DNA of 64,000 nt from Pseudomonas grandcourensis (GTDB lineage Bacteria > Pseudomonadota > Gammaproteobacteria > Pseudomonadales > Pseudomonadaceae), in contig NZ_CP150919.1 in the NCBI RefSeq assembly GCF_039909015.1, positions 3,634,501-3,698,500 of the forward strand, given 5' to 3'. Every line of letters starts with the position of its first letter. The stretch's first letter is position 1. The position numbers and the translations under genes were made by a program. Below, piece after piece: positions 17,535-27,504 of the stretch. The notes under the pieces are model-generated. The model was not told the DNA's origin. It made no database searches and saw nothing but the letters and a program-made list of their open reading frames with translations.

Positions 17535-18845
17535 ATGACACAGAGCGCCGTAGCGTCCGACGCCATCGCTGACGACAAAAACGCCGTCTACAAGCGCATT
17601 ACCCTGCGCTTGATCCCCTTCATTTTCATCTGCTACCTGTTCAACTACCTCGACCGGGTAAACGTTGGATTTGCCAAACTGCAGATGCTCGACGCGCTGA
17701 AATTCAGCGAAACCGTGTACGGCCTCGGCGCCGGCATCTTCTTTATCGGTTACGTGTTGTGTGGCGTGCCAAGCAACCTGGCGTTGACCAAATTCGGCCC
17801 GCGGCGCTGGATCGCGCTGATGATGATTACCTGGGGAAGCCTGTCGACCTGCCTGCTGTTCGTCACCACGCCGACCGAGTTCTATACCCTGCGCCTGTTC
17901 ACCGGCGCGGCCGAAGCCGGGTTCTTCCCCGGCGTGGTGTTGTATCTCTCGCAGTGGTTCCCGACCTTCCGCCGTGGTCGCATCATGGCGCTGTTCATGT
18001 CGGCGATCCCGGTCTCCGGCCTGCTCGGCAGTCCGTTCTCCGGCTGGATTCTCAATCACTTCGCGGCAGGCCATGGCGGTCTCGCCGGCTGGCAGTGGAT
18101 GTTCCTGCTGCAAGGCATTCCCACCGTCATCCTCGGCGCACTGGCTTACTTCCTGCTCAGCGACAGCTACGCCAACGCCAAGTGGCTGACCCCCTTCGAG
18201 CGCTCGGTGCTGGAAGCCGACCACGCCGAAGATCTGGCGAACAAGCCGAAAACCACCACCGATTCGCTGCTGGCGGTATTCAAGAACCCGGCGATCTGGG
18301 CCTTCGGCCTGATCTACTTCTGCATCCAGAGTGGCGTGTACGCGATCAACTTCTGGCTGCCGTCGATCATCAAGAACCTGGGCTTCAGCGATAACCTGAT
18401 GATCGGCTGGCTCAGTGCGATTCCGTACCTGCTGGCCGCGGTGTTCATGTTGATGGTTGGCCGTTCGGCGGACCTGCGCCAGGAACGTCGCTGGCATTTG
18501 GTGGTGCCGATGCTGATGGGCGCGCTGGGGCTGCTGATCGCGGTGAACTTCGCCGCCAACCCGGCGATCGCGATTCTCGGTCTGACCATCGCCACCATGG
18601 GCGCTCTCACCGGCCTGCCGATGTTCTGGCCGGTGCCGACCGCCCTGCTCAGTGCGGGTGCTGCGGCCGGCGGCCTGGCGCTGATCAACTCCATGGGGCA
18701 GATGGCCGGCTTCCTCAGCCCGTACCTGGTGGGTTGGGTCAAGGACAGCACCGGTTCGACCGATGCGGCGTTGTATTTGCTGGCGGGCGTGATTGTCTGC
18801 GGCAGTTTGCTGGCGTTGCGCATGACCCGTACCCTGCGTGCCTGA
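17535..18845 (+). CDS. MFS transporter, anion:cation symporter (ACS) family
   Basis: 436-residue major facilitator with about 12 membrane segments. The start at 17535 has an AAAGAGAGAG ribosome binding region. Family signatures: FNYLDRVNVGFAKLQM in the first loop, RLFTGAAEAGFFPGVVLYLS, and RRGRIMALFMSAIPVSG, typical of ACS permeases for organic acids such as glucarate, galactonate, phthalate or tartrate. With CdaR and glycerate kinase divergent, import of glycerate or an aldarate is the likely job (inference). Confidence 0.88.
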   Translation: MTQSAVASDAIADDKNAVYKRITLRLIPFIFICYLFNYLDRVNVGFAKLQMLDALKFSETVYGLGAGIFFIGYVLCGVPSNLALTKFGPRRWIALMMITWGSLSTCLLFVTTPTEFYTLRLFTGAAEAGFFPGVVLYLSQWFPTFRRGRIMALFMSAIPVSGLLGSPFSGWILNHFAAGHGGLAGWQWMFLLQGIPTVILGALAYFLLSDSYANAKWLTPFERSVLEADHAEDLANKPKTTTDSLLAVFKNPAIWAFGLIYFCIQSGVYAINFWLPSIIKNLGFSDNLMIGWLSAIPYLLAAVFMLMVGRSADLRQERRWHLVVPMLMGALGLLIAVNFAANPAIAILGLTIATMGALTGLPMFWPVPTALLSAGAAAGGLALINSMGQMAGFLSPYLVGWVKDSTGSTDAALYLLAGVIVCGSLLALRMTRTLRA

Positions 18846-18861
18846 TCAACACCCATTTCCC

Positions 18862-18953
18862 CTGTAGGAGTGAGCCTGCTCGCGATAGCGGTTTCACAGT
18901 CAACATGGATGTTGGCTGATACTCCGTCATCGCGAGCAGGCTCACTCCTACAG
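18862..18953. repeat. REP/REPIN-like inverted hairpin pair, copy C
   Basis: CTGTAGGAGTGAGCCTGCTC at the left and GAGCAGGCTCACTCCTACAG at the right, about 50 variable bases between. A sequence variant (GAGTGAGCCTGCTC) of the other copies. Lies directly after the MFS stop. Confidence 0.85.
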
Positions 18954-19043
18954 TTGATTGGAGTGTGTCTGAGATTTGCGTTTGCTCCCGGCAATCGTTC
19001 TGGTATCTGATTGAGCCTTTCCCACTGGTAAAAGGATTTGCTC

Positions 19044-20057
19044 ATGAGCTACCGCACGCTGGGTCATTCGGGTCTGCAGGTGTCCACCCTGACCCTGGGC
19101 ACCATGATGTTCGGCGAACAGACCAGCGCCGAAGATTCCCTGCGAATCATCGACAAGGCCTGGGACCAGGGCATCAATTTCATCGACACCGCCGACGTCT
19201 ACACCAACGGCCGTTCCGAGGAAATCGTCGGCGAGGCCATCGCCAGCCGCCGCCATGAATGGGTGCTGGCCACCAAGGTCGGCTTCGGTCCCGTGGACGG
19301 CGTCCCCAACCGCAGCGGCCTGAGCCGCAAGCACCTGTTCAACGGCATCGATGCCAGCCTGACGCGCCTGGGCACCGACTACCTCGACATCTATTACCTG
19401 CATCGCGAAGACCACAATACGCCGCTGGAGGTCACGATCTCGGCCATCGGCGATCTGATTCGCCAAGGCAAAATCCGCTATTGGGGCCTGTCCAACTACC
19501 GTGGCTGGCGCATCGCCGAAGTCATTCGCGTGGCCGACAAACTGGGCATTGACCGGCCGGTGATCAGCCAACCGCTGTACAACATCGTCAACCGCCAGGC
19601 TGAAATCGAGCAGATCACCGCGGCGCAAAACTACGGCCTGGGCGTGGTGCCCTACAGCCCGTTGGCGCGCGGGGTGCTCAGCGGCAAATACGCACCGGAT
19701 GTGAAACCTGATGCCAACAGCCGAGCCGGACGCCAGGACAAACGCATCCTGGAAACCGAATGGCGCGTCGAGTCCCTGCGCATCGCCCAGCAGATCCAGC
19801 AATACACTCAGGAGCGCGGCGTCGGCATCGTCGAGTTCGCGATTGCGTGGGTGCTGAACAACAGCGCCGTGACCTCGGCCATTGTCGGGCCGCGTACCGA
19901 AGCGCAGTGGGACGCCTACACTAAGGCGCAGGCGGTGAAGATCACGGCCGAGGACGAGGCGTTCATTGATTCGCTGGTGACACCGGGGCATGCGTCGACA
20001 CCGGGGTTCAATGATGCGAGCCATTTTGTGTCGGGGCGTAAACCGCGCACTCCTTGA
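19044..20057 (+). CDS. aldo/keto reductase
   Basis: 337-residue NADP-dependent oxidoreductase with the (beta/alpha)8 aldo-keto reductase fold. The catalytic tetrad is visible: D and Y in FIDTADVYTNGRSEEIVG, K in VLATKVGFG, and H in YYLHREDHN. The NADP-binding signature near the end is SAIVGPRTEAQW. It resembles YajO/YghZ-type members; substrate unknown. The ATG at 19044 is preferred over a TTG at 19038. It lies alone between REP copies C and D. Confidence 0.88.
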   Translation: MSYRTLGHSGLQVSTLTLGTMMFGEQTSAEDSLRIIDKAWDQGINFIDTADVYTNGRSEEIVGEAIASRRHEWVLATKVGFGPVDGVPNRSGLSRKHLFNGIDASLTRLGTDYLDIYYLHREDHNTPLEVTISAIGDLIRQGKIRYWGLSNYRGWRIAEVIRVADKLGIDRPVISQPLYNIVNRQAEIEQITAAQNYGLGVVPYSPLARGVLSGKYAPDVKPDANSRAGRQDKRILETEWRVESLRIAQQIQQYTQERGVGIVEFAIAWVLNNSAVTSAIVGPRTEAQWDAYTKAQAVKITAEDEAFIDSLVTPGHASTPGFNDASHFVSGRKPRTP

Positions 20058-20074
20058 ATCAACACATAACCCAT

Positions 20075-20102
20075 TGTAGGAGCGAGCCTGCTCGCTCCTA
20101 CA
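20075..20102. repeat. single compact REP hairpin, copy D
   Basis: TGTAGGAGCGAG, loop CCTG, CTCGCTCCTACA: a perfect 12-bp inverted repeat. It contains the outer arms of the paired REP units with the middle missing, as if a pair had lost its centre. It may also serve as a transcription stop after the aldo/keto reductase. Confidence 0.8.
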
Positions 20103-20192
20103 GTTGAGCCGTGTTGATTGATTGGTCAATATTCGACGCGAAAACCACGTATCCTCCGCCCCCCGTTTCACCTTCAACCTCGCGAGGACAGC

Positions 20193-21074
20193 TTGTCTAA
20201 AGGTATCGCTCTATCGGTTTCAGCCTCGGTGCTGTTTGCCGTCATGTATTACTACACGTCGCTGCTCACCCCCTTGAGCGGCGTGGAAATCTTCGGTTGG
20301 CGCATGCTGCTGACCGTCCCGTGCATGACCGTGTTCATGGTGGTGTCCGGGGAGTGGAAGCGCGTGCTGGAGATCGTTCGGCGCGCCATGGCCAATCCGA
20401 AACTGATAGGCGCGCTGATCGCCTCTTCTGCCCTGCTCGGTGTGCAGCTGTGGCTGTTCATGTGGGCACCGTTGAACGGCTACAGCCTCGACGTATCACT
20501 CGGCTATTTCCTGCTGCCGCTGACCATGGTCCTGACCGGGCGCCTGGCCTACGGCGAACGCCTGTCCTATCTGCAAAAAGTCGCCGTGGTGTTCGCCTGC
20601 CTGGGGGTGGTCAACGAGGTGTATCAGATCGGTGGTTTTTCCTGGGCGACCTTGCTGGTCTGCATTGGCTATCCGACCTACTTCGTCCTGCGCAAACGGC
20701 TGGCGGCAGACAACCTCGGCGGTTTGTGGCTGGACATGGCCCTGACCCTGCCGGTGGCGTTCTGGTTCGTCCAGAGCGGTGCGCAAGGTTTCGGTGTGTT
20801 TGAACAGCATCCATGGTTGTCGCTGTTGATCCCGATGCTCGGCGTGATCAGCGCGTCGGCACTGGTGGTCTACATCATTGCCAGTCGCCTGTTGCCGTTC
20901 AGCCTGTTCGGCTTGTTGAGCTACGTCGAACCGGTGCTGTTGCTGGGCGTGGCGCTGCTGCTGGGAGAAAGCATCAAGGCCGGCGAATGGCTGACCTACA
21001 TCCCGATCTGGATGGCGGTGCTGGTGCTGGTGTTCGAAGGGTTCAAGCATCTGGTGCGGCAACGGCGACCTTAA
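20193..21074 (+). CDS. rarD: RarD-type EamA transporter
   Basis: 293-residue, ten-segment drug/metabolite exporter. The TTG at 20193 is taken as start because GAGGA sits about seven bases upstream and the resulting protein (SKGIALSVSASVLFAVMYYY) has the RarD N-terminus and length. Motifs LNGYSLDVSLGYFLLPL and SYVEPVLLLGVALLLGE agree with RarD (chloramphenicol-sensitive protein), whose natural substrate is not known. Confidence 0.85.
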   Translation: MSKGIALSVSASVLFAVMYYYTSLLTPLSGVEIFGWRMLLTVPCMTVFMVVSGEWKRVLEIVRRAMANPKLIGALIASSALLGVQLWLFMWAPLNGYSLDVSLGYFLLPLTMVLTGRLAYGERLSYLQKVAVVFACLGVVNEVYQIGGFSWATLLVCIGYPTYFVLRKRLAADNLGGLWLDMALTLPVAFWFVQSGAQGFGVFEQHPWLSLLIPMLGVISASALVVYIIASRLLPFSLFGLLSYVEPVLLLGVALLLGESIKAGEWLTYIPIWMAVLVLVFEGFKHLVRQRRP

Positions 21075-21090
21075 GCACACCCAAAACAAA

Positions 21091-21180
21091 TGTGGGAGCG
21101 AGCTTGCTCGCGATTGCAGTGTGTCAGTCAACATTAATGTTGAATGTACAACCGCTATCGCGAGCAAGCTCGCTCCCACA
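21091..21180. repeat. REP/REPIN-like inverted hairpin pair, copy E
   Basis: TGTGGGAGCGAGCTTGCTCG at the left and CGAGCAAGCTCGCTCCCACA at the right, exact mirror images at their ends. Lies between the convergent rarD and hpd genes. Confidence 0.87.
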
Positions 21181-21199
21181 GGTTTAGCGTTTAGATCAG

Positions 21200-22276
21200 T
21201 TAGTCGGTGGAGAGAACACCACGACGAACCTGGTCACGCTCGATGGATTCGAACAGCGCCTTGAAGTTGCCTTCGCCGAAACCGTCGTCGCCCTTGCGCT
21301 GGATGAACTCGAAGAACACCGGCCCCATCAGGGTTTCCGAGAAGATCTGCAGCAGCAGACGCTTGTCGCCCGACTCGGACGAACCGTCCAGCAAAATGCC
21401 CCGCGCCTGCAGTTGATCCACCGGCTCGCCGTGGTTCGGCAAACGGCCTTCGAGCATTTCGTAGTAGGTCTCCGGTGGCGCGGTCATGAAGCGCATGCCG
21501 ATGCTTTTCAGGTGGTCCCAGGTCTTGATCAGGTCATCGGACAGGAACGCAACGTGCTGGATGCCCTCGCCGTTGAACTGCATCAGGAACTCTTCGATCT
21601 GCCCGGCGCCCTTGGACGACTCCTCGTTCAGCGGGATGCGGATCATGCCATCGGGTGCGGTCATGGCCTTGGAGGTCAGGCCTGTGTATTCGCCCTTGAT
21701 GTCGAAGTAGCGGATTTCGCGGAAGTTGAACAGCTTCTCGTAGAAGTTGGCCCAGTAGGCCATGCGACCGCGATACACGTTGTGGGTCAGGTGATCGATG
21801 ATCTTCAGGCCGGCACCGACCGGATGGCGGTCGACGCCTTCGATGAACACGAAGTCGATGTCATAGATCGAGCTGCCTTCGCCGAAACGGTCGATCAGGT
21901 ACAGCGGCGCACCACCGATGCCTTTGATCGCCGGCAGGTTCAGTTCCATCGGGCCGGTTTCGATGTGGATCGGCTGGGCGCCGATTTCCAGGGCACGCTT
22001 GTAGGCTTTTTGCGAATCCTTGACGCGAAACGCCATGCCGCACACCGACGGACCGTGCTCGGCCGCGAAGTACGAGGCGACGCTGTGGGGTTCGTTGTTG
22101 AGGATCAGGTTGATCGCGCCCTGGCGATACAGGTGCACGTCTTTGGAACGGTGGGTGGCCACCTTGGTGAAGCCCATGATCTCGAAGATCGGCTCCAGGG
22201 TGTTCGGGGTCGGCGATGCGAGCTCGATGAATTCAAAGCCCATCAGGCCCATTGGGTTTTCGTATAAATCTGCCAT
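21200..22276 (-). CDS. hpd: 4-hydroxyphenylpyruvate dioxygenase
   Basis: 358-residue Fe(II) dioxygenase that converts 4-hydroxyphenylpyruvate to homogentisate in tyrosine breakdown; homogentisate can also give pyomelanin. Two vicinal-oxygen-chelate domains; the C-terminal one carries the iron ligands in [20 protein letters not shown] and the Glu in [18 protein letters not shown]. Length and ending are typical for pseudomonads. It stands alone; the A/T-rich leader (ATAAAAAAATGATGAGG) precedes the ATG. Confidence 0.95.
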   Translation of the reverse strand: MADLYENPMGLMGFEFIELASPTPNTLEPIFEIMGFTKVATHRSKDVHLYRQGAINLILNNEPHSVASYFAAEHGPSVCGMAFRVKDSQKAYKRALEIGAQPIHIETGPMELNLPAIKGIGGAPLYLIDRFGEGSSIYDIDFVFIEGVDRHPVGAGLKIIDHLTHNVYRGRMAYWANFYEKLFNFREIRYFDIKGEYTGLTSKAMTAPDGMIRIPLNEESSKGAGQIEEFLMQFNGEGIQHVAFLSDDLIKTWDHLKSIGMRFMTAPPETYYEMLEGRLPNHGEPVDQLQARGILLDGSSESGDKRLLLQIFSETLMGPVFFEFIQRKGDDGFGEGNFKALFESIERDQVRRGVLSTD

Positions 22277-22527
22277 GGTCGGCGCCTCATCATTTTTTTA
22301 TCAATTAACAAAGGTTAGTTGTAAGCAATGCTGAGACCGGTGGGTGGCGCACAGGAGATGCCCCGCACACTGCGGGCGAGAAAGTCACCGTAGATCAGTT
22401 GAAACCCGAATATCTTCATTTTCGACCCAAGGCTCTTGCGGGCGAGGCTTCTGCTGCCAGAAGACGATTATTATTGTATGCGTAACCCGATTCTACACAG
22501 CGTAAATCAGTTTGTCCGCCTTCTGTA

Positions 22528-23484
22528 TCAAATCCCCTTTTTCCATGCCCGCGCAAGGGGTTTGTTGCAGAGGAAAATCCCCGCCAGTATCAGCCCGCCA
22601 CCCAGGCACATGGCCAGCGTCAGCGGCTCATCCAGCAGCAGCGCGCCAAGGATCACCGCTGTCAACGGGTTCAAGGCAATGAACACCCCGGAACGGGTCG
22701 CGCCGATTTTGCGAATGCCGTCGTAGTAGCCGATGTACGCCAGCGCCGAACCCAGCACGCCGAGGTACAAAAGGCTCATCCATTGCTGCGCACCAAGCTG
22801 GGCGATCGCGGCGACACTCACCTCGCCGCGCACGATGCAGGTGATCCAGAGCATGCCGGTGCCCAACAGGATCGACCAGGTCACCGTTTGCACCGGTCCC
22901 AGGCTGTGGTTCAGCTCTTTGGAGCACAGCGAGTAGACACCCCAGCCGAGGACGCAACCGAAAATCAGCAGGTCGCCGAGCCAGGCACTGGTACCGGCAT
23001 CGACACCGCCGGCCAGTAGTTGCGGGTCGCGACTGACGATCACCATGCTCGCCCCCGCCATGCCGATCGCAATGCCGACGACTTTGGCCCGGTTCAAACG
23101 CTCCTTGAACAGCAGCCAGGAAGCCAGGCCGATCACCGCCGGATTCAGCGCCACGATCAAGGACGCCCGTGAAGCGTTGATGTAGTGCAGACCGTAAAAG
23201 AAGCACAGGTTGTAGAAATAGATCCCGAAAAAGCCAAGCAAAAGCAATTGCAGCCATTGCCGGGGGCTGGGCCGGACCAGCGGTGTCCGCGCCATGCGTA
23301 TAAACAGCAGCAACGCCACGCTGGCCAGCAGAAACCGCAGGCTGGCCGCCAGTAACGGGCTGAGGCTACCGGCCAGATAACGCCCGGCGACGAAGGTACC
23401 ACCCCACACCATGGTGACCGCCGCCAGTTTCAGATACACCGGCAGATCCGAGGGTTTTGCCAGGCTTTGCTCACAGATCGTCAT
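22528..23484 (-). CDS. EamA/DMT-family transporter
   Basis: 318-residue inner-membrane exporter with two EamA repeats and about ten hydrophobic segments. Motifs: VTMVWGGTFVAGRYLAGSLS, LNPAVIGLASWLLFKERLNR, and FIALNPLTAVILGALLLDEP. Substrate unknown. It is divergent from a LysR regulator with a 77-base gap, a standard arrangement for LysR control of the exporter. Confidence 0.87.
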   Translation of the reverse strand: MTICEQSLAKPSDLPVYLKLAAVTMVWGGTFVAGRYLAGSLSPLLAASLRFLLASVALLLFIRMARTPLVRPSPRQWLQLLLLGFFGIYFYNLCFFYGLHYINASRASLIVALNPAVIGLASWLLFKERLNRAKVVGIAIGMAGASMVIVSRDPQLLAGGVDAGTSAWLGDLLIFGCVLGWGVYSLCSKELNHSLGPVQTVTWSILLGTGMLWITCIVRGEVSVAAIAQLGAQQWMSLLYLGVLGSALAYIGYYDGIRKIGATRSGVFIALNPLTAVILGALLLDEPLTLAMCLGGGLILAGIFLCNKPLARAWKKGI

Positions 23485-23561
23485 GGATTCCAGGACCGGA
23501 TGTTCGATAGATGCCTTATCATTCGGCTAATACCCAGTCATCGTAAAATGAGCAAAAACTC

Positions 23562-24434
23562 ATGACCCTCACCCAACTGGAGATTTTCTCCCTGGTCGCC
23601 GAACTCCAAGGCTTCACGGCAGCGGCCAATCGCCTGGGCATTTCCCAATCGGCGGTGTCCCATGCCTTGAAGTCCCTGGAACTGGAGTTGGGTGTCGAAC
23701 TGTTGCGTCGGCATCATTCCCAGGTCGAATTGAGCGACATTGGCCAGCAGTTGTTGCTGCGCGCCCGGGCGATGCTCGGCCTGGCCAATACCCTGCGCCA
23801 GGAAGCGGCCGATGCGAGAGGCATGAAACGCGGCACGCTGCGCATCGGCTCCTTCGGCCCGACCTCATCGATCAAATTGTTGCCGTTGATTCTGCAGCAG
23901 TACCGCGCCGCCCATCCCGGCATCGAAGTGCATATCGACGAAGGCCCCGACCGCCAGGTGCTCCAGTGGCTGGAGGAACGGCGGATCGACATAGGCTTTG
24001 TGGTGTTGCCCGAGGAGCGTTTCGACACGGTCGCGCTGATCGAAGACCAGATGGTCGCGCTGCTGCCCGCCGGCCACCCGCTGGCGGTTCACGACAGCCT
24101 GAGCCTGAAGGACCTGTGCGATTTCCCGTTCGTGCTGACCGAGGCCGGTTCTTCGGAGCTGGTTTCACGCCTGTTCACAGCGGCCCGACTGACGCCCAAC
24201 ATCCGTTATCGCTGCTCGCAGCTGATCAGCACTCTGGATGTCGTCGCTCGCGGCGACGCAGTGACAGTGGTTGCCGAAGGCTCATTGCCCGATCAGGTTG
24301 ACCGCCGCTGGGTGAAAAAACCGCTGTCGCCGGTGGTGTTGCGCCAGGTCGGCCTGGCGGTGCTCGATCGACGCCAGGCATCACCCGCGACGCTGGCCTT
24401 TATCAAACTGGCCGAAAGCCTTGACTTGCGTTGA
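23562..24434 (+). CDS. LysR-family transcriptional regulator
   Basis: 290 residues. The winged HTH lies at residues ~1-60 (LTQLEIFSLVAELQGFTAAA, then LGISQSAVSHALKSLELELG). Residues ~90-285 form the periplasmic-binding-protein-like effector domain. It probably controls the divergent EamA exporter from the shared 77-base promoter region; effector unknown. Confidence 0.9.
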   Translation: MTLTQLEIFSLVAELQGFTAAANRLGISQSAVSHALKSLELELGVELLRRHHSQVELSDIGQQLLLRARAMLGLANTLRQEAADARGMKRGTLRIGSFGPTSSIKLLPLILQQYRAAHPGIEVHIDEGPDRQVLQWLEERRIDIGFVVLPEERFDTVALIEDQMVALLPAGHPLAVHDSLSLKDLCDFPFVLTEAGSSELVSRLFTAARLTPNIRYRCSQLISTLDVVARGDAVTVVAEGSLPDQVDRRWVKKPLSPVVLRQVGLAVLDRRQASPATLAFIKLAESLDLR

Positions 24435-24546
24435 GCGGCATAACCGCCAACGGCCAACTATCATGGCCCATACCCGAACTCTTCATGGGAGGCGTTTTGC
24501 CCTGCCATCAATTGAGCGCCTTACTTCTTCGTGACAGGACTCGCGA

Positions 24547-26079
24547 ATGCCGCTGAAAGCCAAAACCCGCAGTTTTAGAAAAAGAATTGCGGTCACCCTG
24601 ATCAGTGGCTTGCTCCCGGTACTCCTGGGGGCCGCCATTCTTTACATGCAAGCAGGGCATGCGCTCAAACAGGAGACCGAACAAACCGCCGAAGAAGCCA
24701 TTCGCCAGTTCGACCTGATGCTCGACAACACCGCCCAGGCCGCCCGTGAATTGCTACCGCTGGCGGGGCAAAGTTGCAGTGACGTCAAACTGGCGCTGCG
24801 CGAGCAGGTCACCCGCCGCCCCTTCGTGCGCTCAACCAATCTGGTGTGGGACAACAACCTCTATTGCAGCTCTCTGTTCGGCGACTACCAGGAGGCGGTC
24901 AACCCCGGTGACTACACCCAGGGCGCCTTATGGCTCATGAGCGGCAATCCGGTAACGCCCAACACTGCCTTGCTGGTGTACCGCCTGAGCGAAGGAAAAA
25001 AAGGCGCGCTGACGACCCTCGATGGTTATCACTTGAGCAATATCCTGCGCCTGATCGGCCGCAAGACCTTGCTGTTGCTGCAAGTTGGCCCTGACTGGTT
25101 GTCCGCCGACGGCAAGTTTCATACCGGCGCTGTGCCTGAGTTGCCCGTTGCGCAAAGTCGCTTGACCTCCGGGCACTATGCGTTTGCCGTGGAAGCCGGT
25201 TTCCCCGAAGGCGAAACCTGGCGATACATGAGCAGCGAGTATCCGCCGCTGTTCAGCCTGCTGATTTTCTTCGGTGTGATTGCCGGGGCAATCGGTCACT
25301 TCCTGCAAAAGCGCTCATCGTCACCCTCCCATGAAATGCAGCGGGCACTGGAAGCTAAAGAGTTCATTCCGTATTTCCAGCCCGTGGTGCAGGGCGACAG
25401 CAAAAGCTGGTCCGGTGCTGAAGTGCTGATGCGCTGGCAACATCCGAAGGAAGGCCTGGTGCGTCCGGACCTGTTCATTCCGTTTGCCGAGCACTCCGGG
25501 CTGATCGTACCGATGACCCGCTCGCTGATGCGACAAACCGCCGCCCTGCTCGCTCCGCAATCGGCCAGCTTCAACAAGCCGTTTCACATTGGCATCAACA
25601 TCACCGCCAGCCATTGCCAGGACCTGGAACTGGTCAAGGATTGCCGCGAGTTCCTCGATGCGTTCGAACCGGATTCGATCCATCTGGTACTGGAACTGAC
25701 CGAGCGTGAACTGATCGAGCCCACGGCCATTACCCTGCAACTGTTCGAGCAACTTCGCGAACTGGGCGTGAAAATCGCAATCGACGACTTCGGCACGGGC
25801 CACTCAAGCCTTGGCTACCTGCGGCAGTTCAATGTCGATTTTCTGAAAATCGACCAGAGTTTTGTCGCCATGATCGGCGTCGACACACTGTCGAGCCACA
25901 TCCTCGACAGCATCATCGAACTGGCGGTCAAACTCGACCTTGCCCTGGTGGCCGAAGGTGTCGAAACCCGCGAGCAGAGTGATTACCTGAGCGCTCACCA
26001 GGTCAACTTCCTGCAAGGTTATCTGTTCGGCAAACCCATGCCCGGCGCGGAATTCATTAGTGCATTAAGCGACCATTAA
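24547..26079 (+). CDS. CSS-motif / EAL-domain c-di-GMP phosphodiesterase
   Basis: 510-residue membrane phosphodiesterase that degrades cyclic di-GMP. Layout: membrane segment near residues 17-35, periplasmic sensor ~36-235 with paired cysteines (GQSCSD and the CSS motif in LYCSSLFG), second membrane segment ~236-256, cytoplasmic EAL domain ~265-505. The EAL core reads AEVLMRW (EVL variant) and the catalytic motifs NITASHC, ELTERELIEP, IDDFGTGHSSLGYL, LKIDQSF and VAEGVET are all present, so it should be active. CSS sensors of this type respond to periplasmic disulfide state in enterobacteria; here that is inference. Confidence 0.9.
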   Translation: MPLKAKTRSFRKRIAVTLISGLLPVLLGAAILYMQAGHALKQETEQTAEEAIRQFDLMLDNTAQAARELLPLAGQSCSDVKLALREQVTRRPFVRSTNLVWDNNLYCSSLFGDYQEAVNPGDYTQGALWLMSGNPVTPNTALLVYRLSEGKKGALTTLDGYHLSNILRLIGRKTLLLLQVGPDWLSADGKFHTGAVPELPVAQSRLTSGHYAFAVEAGFPEGETWRYMSSEYPPLFSLLIFFGVIAGAIGHFLQKRSSSPSHEMQRALEAKEFIPYFQPVVQGDSKSWSGAEVLMRWQHPKEGLVRPDLFIPFAEHSGLIVPMTRSLMRQTAALLAPQSASFNKPFHIGINITASHCQDLELVKDCREFLDAFEPDSIHLVLELTERELIEPTAITLQLFEQLRELGVKIAIDDFGTGHSSLGYLRQFNVDFLKIDQSFVAMIGVDTLSSHILDSIIELAVKLDLALVAEGVETREQSDYLSAHQVNFLQGYLFGKPMPGAEFISALSDH

Positions 26080-26313
26080 CTCGCGAATTTAATCGCCAAA
26101 ACAAACGATTAGCCGCACCAATTTGAATCAAAACACTACTGACGTTACATGAAGAAAAAGACAGGATTTACTCTTGGCCAATTAACTACTACAATTTTTC
26201 ATGCCTGCGCTAAATTGGCAGGTGAGCCACTATCACCGAGTCGCTTCAAGGCTCTTGGCTTATAGCTTTGTTTGCGGTTGGTATCAGCCAAACACACTAT
26301 TGGAGTAAAGATA

Positions 26314-26679
26314 TTGTCCAGACTCGCTGAATTTCGTGCAGCCGAAAAGGCCCTTCAAGAACAGCTCAAGCAGTTGGAATCCCTGAAGAACGATGCCGGG
26401 CTCAAGAAAGAAATCGAATTCGAAGAAAAGCTCCAGGGCTTGATGAAAACCTATGGCAAGAGCCTGCGCGACATCATCGCCATTCTCGACCCTAACCCGG
26501 CAAAATCCGGCCTGCTGCAGGCAGCAGCCCCTAAAACCCGCCGCGCTCGTGTGGTCAAGGTTTATCAGAACCCGCACACCGGCGAGCTGATTGAAACCAA
26601 GGGCGGCAACCACCGCGGCCTGAAAGCCTGGAAAGAACAGTACGGTGCAGCCACCGTTGATTCCTGGCTGCGCGGCTAA
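26314..26679 (+). CDS. mvaU: MvaU/MvaV-type H-NS family DNA-binding protein
   Basis: 121-residue xenogeneic silencer of the MvaT family, the Pseudomonas counterpart of H-NS. Residues ~1-60 form the oligomerising coiled coil (LAEFRAAEKALQEQLKQLE). The C-terminal AT-hook-like DNA-binding domain has VYQNPHTGELIETKGGNHRG, then LKAWKEQYGAATVDSW. The N-terminus and AATVDSW ending match MvaU/MvaV better than MvaT. The TTG at 26314 is chosen: GGAG lies eight bases upstream and the protein then begins with the family's LSRLAEFR. A terminator follows. Confidence 0.9.
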   Translation: MSRLAEFRAAEKALQEQLKQLESLKNDAGLKKEIEFEEKLQGLMKTYGKSLRDIIAILDPNPAKSGLLQAAAPKTRRARVVKVYQNPHTGELIETKGGNHRGLKAWKEQYGAATVDSWLRG

Positions 26680-26692
26680 CTCTCGCGGCGAA

Positions 26693-26720
26693 AAAAAGCC
26701 CTGCTCATGCAGGGCTTTTT
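26693..26720 (+). terminator. rho-independent terminator after mvaU
   Basis: AAAAAGCCCTGC, loop TCAT, GCAGGGCTTTTT, starting 14 bases after the mvaU stop; perfect 12-bp stem with a T run. Confidence 0.9.
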
Positions 26721-26841
26721 CATGGGCCATCTAAAAACCGAAGGCGGACACTGCACAATTATCTGACTGACACCAACTTTGTGCTTAATCCATTTGGATA
26801 TCTAAAATTTTCTTCATGCATCGAAAAAGCACTGTCGCTTA

Positions 26842-27360
26842 CTAAAGTTTCAAGCTGTTACGGGCTGCGTCTATTTCACCTTGGCTCGCCTTATAAGCCT
26901 CGGCCTGCCCGGCGTAGGAAAGAACATAGGCCTTATCGGCATCCACTGCGGCCACCAATGTTTGCGAAAGCACATGCCTGCCGTTTTGCGTGATGGTGCA
27001 GGTTGTTTCCAGCGCGGCCAATCGACTCAAGGTAGTCGAATGAATGCGCGTGCAGACACTTTGATACCCGCCCTGAAAGAAGTCTTTTTGAACCGACTTG
27101 CGCATCTCCAGCAATACGCCTTCGAGGTTGACCTGGTGATCGCTTTGCACCGGGCTCATGGTCAGTTCCATCACCATAAGCGGCAATCCATTCTGATCAT
27201 TTTTCACCGCCCGCTGGCGACTGACCCCCGACGTCGATTCGGGCACTTCCTCGACTTGCCAGCCTTGCGGCCAGCTGACTGCTGGCGCATCGGCACGAGC
27301 AACGCCAGCCAGCGAAAACACACTCAGCAGGATGAACAGCAGGTTACGGAATCGAATCAT
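26842..27360 (-). CDS. exported hypothetical protein (DUF4946-like)
   Basis: 172-residue secreted protein with a clear signal peptide (RNLLFILLSVFSLAGVARAD, cleavage after ARA near residue 23). The mature part is soluble, with cysteines in VCTRIHSTT and LETTCTITQNG that could form a disulfide. It resembles short Pseudomonas periplasmic proteins called DUF4946, which I recall but could not check. Function unknown. Convergent with mvaU. Confidence 0.75.
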   Translation of the reverse strand: MIRFRNLLFILLSVFSLAGVARADAPAVSWPQGWQVEEVPESTSGVSRQRAVKNDQNGLPLMVMELTMSPVQSDHQVNLEGVLLEMRKSVQKDFFQGGYQSVCTRIHSTTLSRLAALETTCTITQNGRHVLSQTLVAAVDADKAYVLSYAGQAEAYKASQGEIDAARNSLKL

Positions 27361-27504
27361 TGCAATGGGCGCTCAAGGATCAAGCCGTAAAGTCTGGGCC
27401 CAGGCCGGCTGTCAGGCAATAGCGGACTGTTTGGGTTTGGCGATGTCCGAACCCTTGCGTATCATTGTCGCCATTCGTTAGCCCACATATTTCCCGGAGG
27501 GCCC